This document shows, piece after piece, positions 63,691 through 64,000 of a DNA stretch of 64,000 bases (position 1 is its first letter; each line of letters starts with the position of its first letter). The notes under the pieces were generated by a model. That model did no database searches. It saw only the letters and a list, made by a program, of their open reading frames with translations, and was not told the origin of the DNA. Made by a program: the position numbers and the translations under genes. The DNA is from Trichoplax adhaerens (lineage: Eukaryota > Placozoa > Uniplacotomia > Trichoplacea > Trichoplacidae): contig NW_002060971.1 of the NCBI RefSeq assembly GCF_000150275.1, positions 365,857 to 429,856 of the forward strand, read 5' to 3'.

Positions 63691-64000
63691 TAATCGAAAT
63701 ATTATTACGGTAATAACGATAATACAAATGAATGCACAAATCTATTAATTCGAAAGTTTTACTAAGTATTATACGAGTATTTCTTATGCAATGGAAGATG
63801 TTGCAAGTTAACACTCATAGCTTGGATCAAGAGAATAAATTAATTTAACATCATGAGAAAATATCATTACCCTTGAGTGAAACTTTTAACATTAATAACC
63901 GCCACAAACTCGAAATCTTACAAGTTCTTTTAAACTTCCATATCCCTAATGTTAGTATACGTACATTGGCCTAGGAATCTCACGCTATACAAGAAATAGC
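63691..64000. other. Right edge of window, no recognised feature
   Basis: Nothing coding is visible. The last bases are too few to judge what follows. Confidence 0.4.

Noticed and set aside
1-64000. tRNA, rRNA or snRNA genes
   Set aside because: I looked for GGTTCRA-type B boxes with a paired acceptor stem and for rRNA landmarks and found none; a covariance-model scan would be decisive.
1-64000. Intact transposable elements
   Set aside because: No reverse transcriptase, integrase or transposase motif and no long terminal or inverted repeats with flanking duplications were seen.

Overview
The window looks like nuclear DNA of an animal. It is AT-rich, with split genes, GT-AG introns (mostly about 60-800 bp), no operon structure, and animal-type protein families: beta-heavy spectrin, a FERM-domain tyrosine phosphatase and a PAR/NFIL3-type bZIP factor. 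An early-branching metazoan such as a placozoan is a reasonable guess from the compact introns and gene types, but that is inference and not shown by the sequence.

Layout, left to right. (1) 103-1630, plus strand: the 3' exons of a tyrosine aminotransferase-like PLP enzyme whose 5' part lies outside the window. (2) 1.6-9.9 kb: no firm gene, but several decayed tandem arrays (3.80-4.04, 4.12-4.48, 5.85-7.16 kb), one weak orphan exon (5.27-5.43 kb) and a candidate first exon for the next gene (7.97 kb). (3) 9975-24984, plus strand: a beta-heavy (karst/beta-V type) spectrin, about 3,578 residues if the candidate first exon is right. It has two CH domains, about 30 spectrin repeats, a polyglutamine tract and an SH3 domain, and it ends in the partial repeat that pairs with alpha-spectrin, with no PH domain. 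Twenty-four introns crowd the two ends while one 7.3-kb exon carries the middle. (4) 27362-41417, minus strand, convergent with spectrin: a FERM / proline-rich / PTP phosphatase of the Pez (PTPN14/PTPN21) class, about 816 residues in 20 exons that I could join in phase. Its first intron (8.2 kb, 32952-41168) accounts for the gene-free stretch there and holds a young 161-bp duplication. (5) 41.4-45 kb: upstream of the phosphatase, a repeat-dense block with hundreds of bases of GTAC-type short palindromes, C/T-rich hairpins and several tandem duplications. (6) 47401-48598, minus strand: a two-exon bZIP transcription factor. (7) 48.6-64 kb: AT-rich DNA in which I recognise no family; two phase-compatible putative exons at 51530-52037 are the only candidate gene, plus microsatellites and a 98-bp duplication.

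The spectrin and the phosphatase both belong to families of the cell cortex and junctions. The phosphatase linker has three class II SH3-ligand motifs and the neighbouring spectrin has an SH3 domain, so an interaction can be suggested but not shown. Exon limits were set by hand from splice dinucleotides, reading phase and remembered family similarity, with no alignment software.
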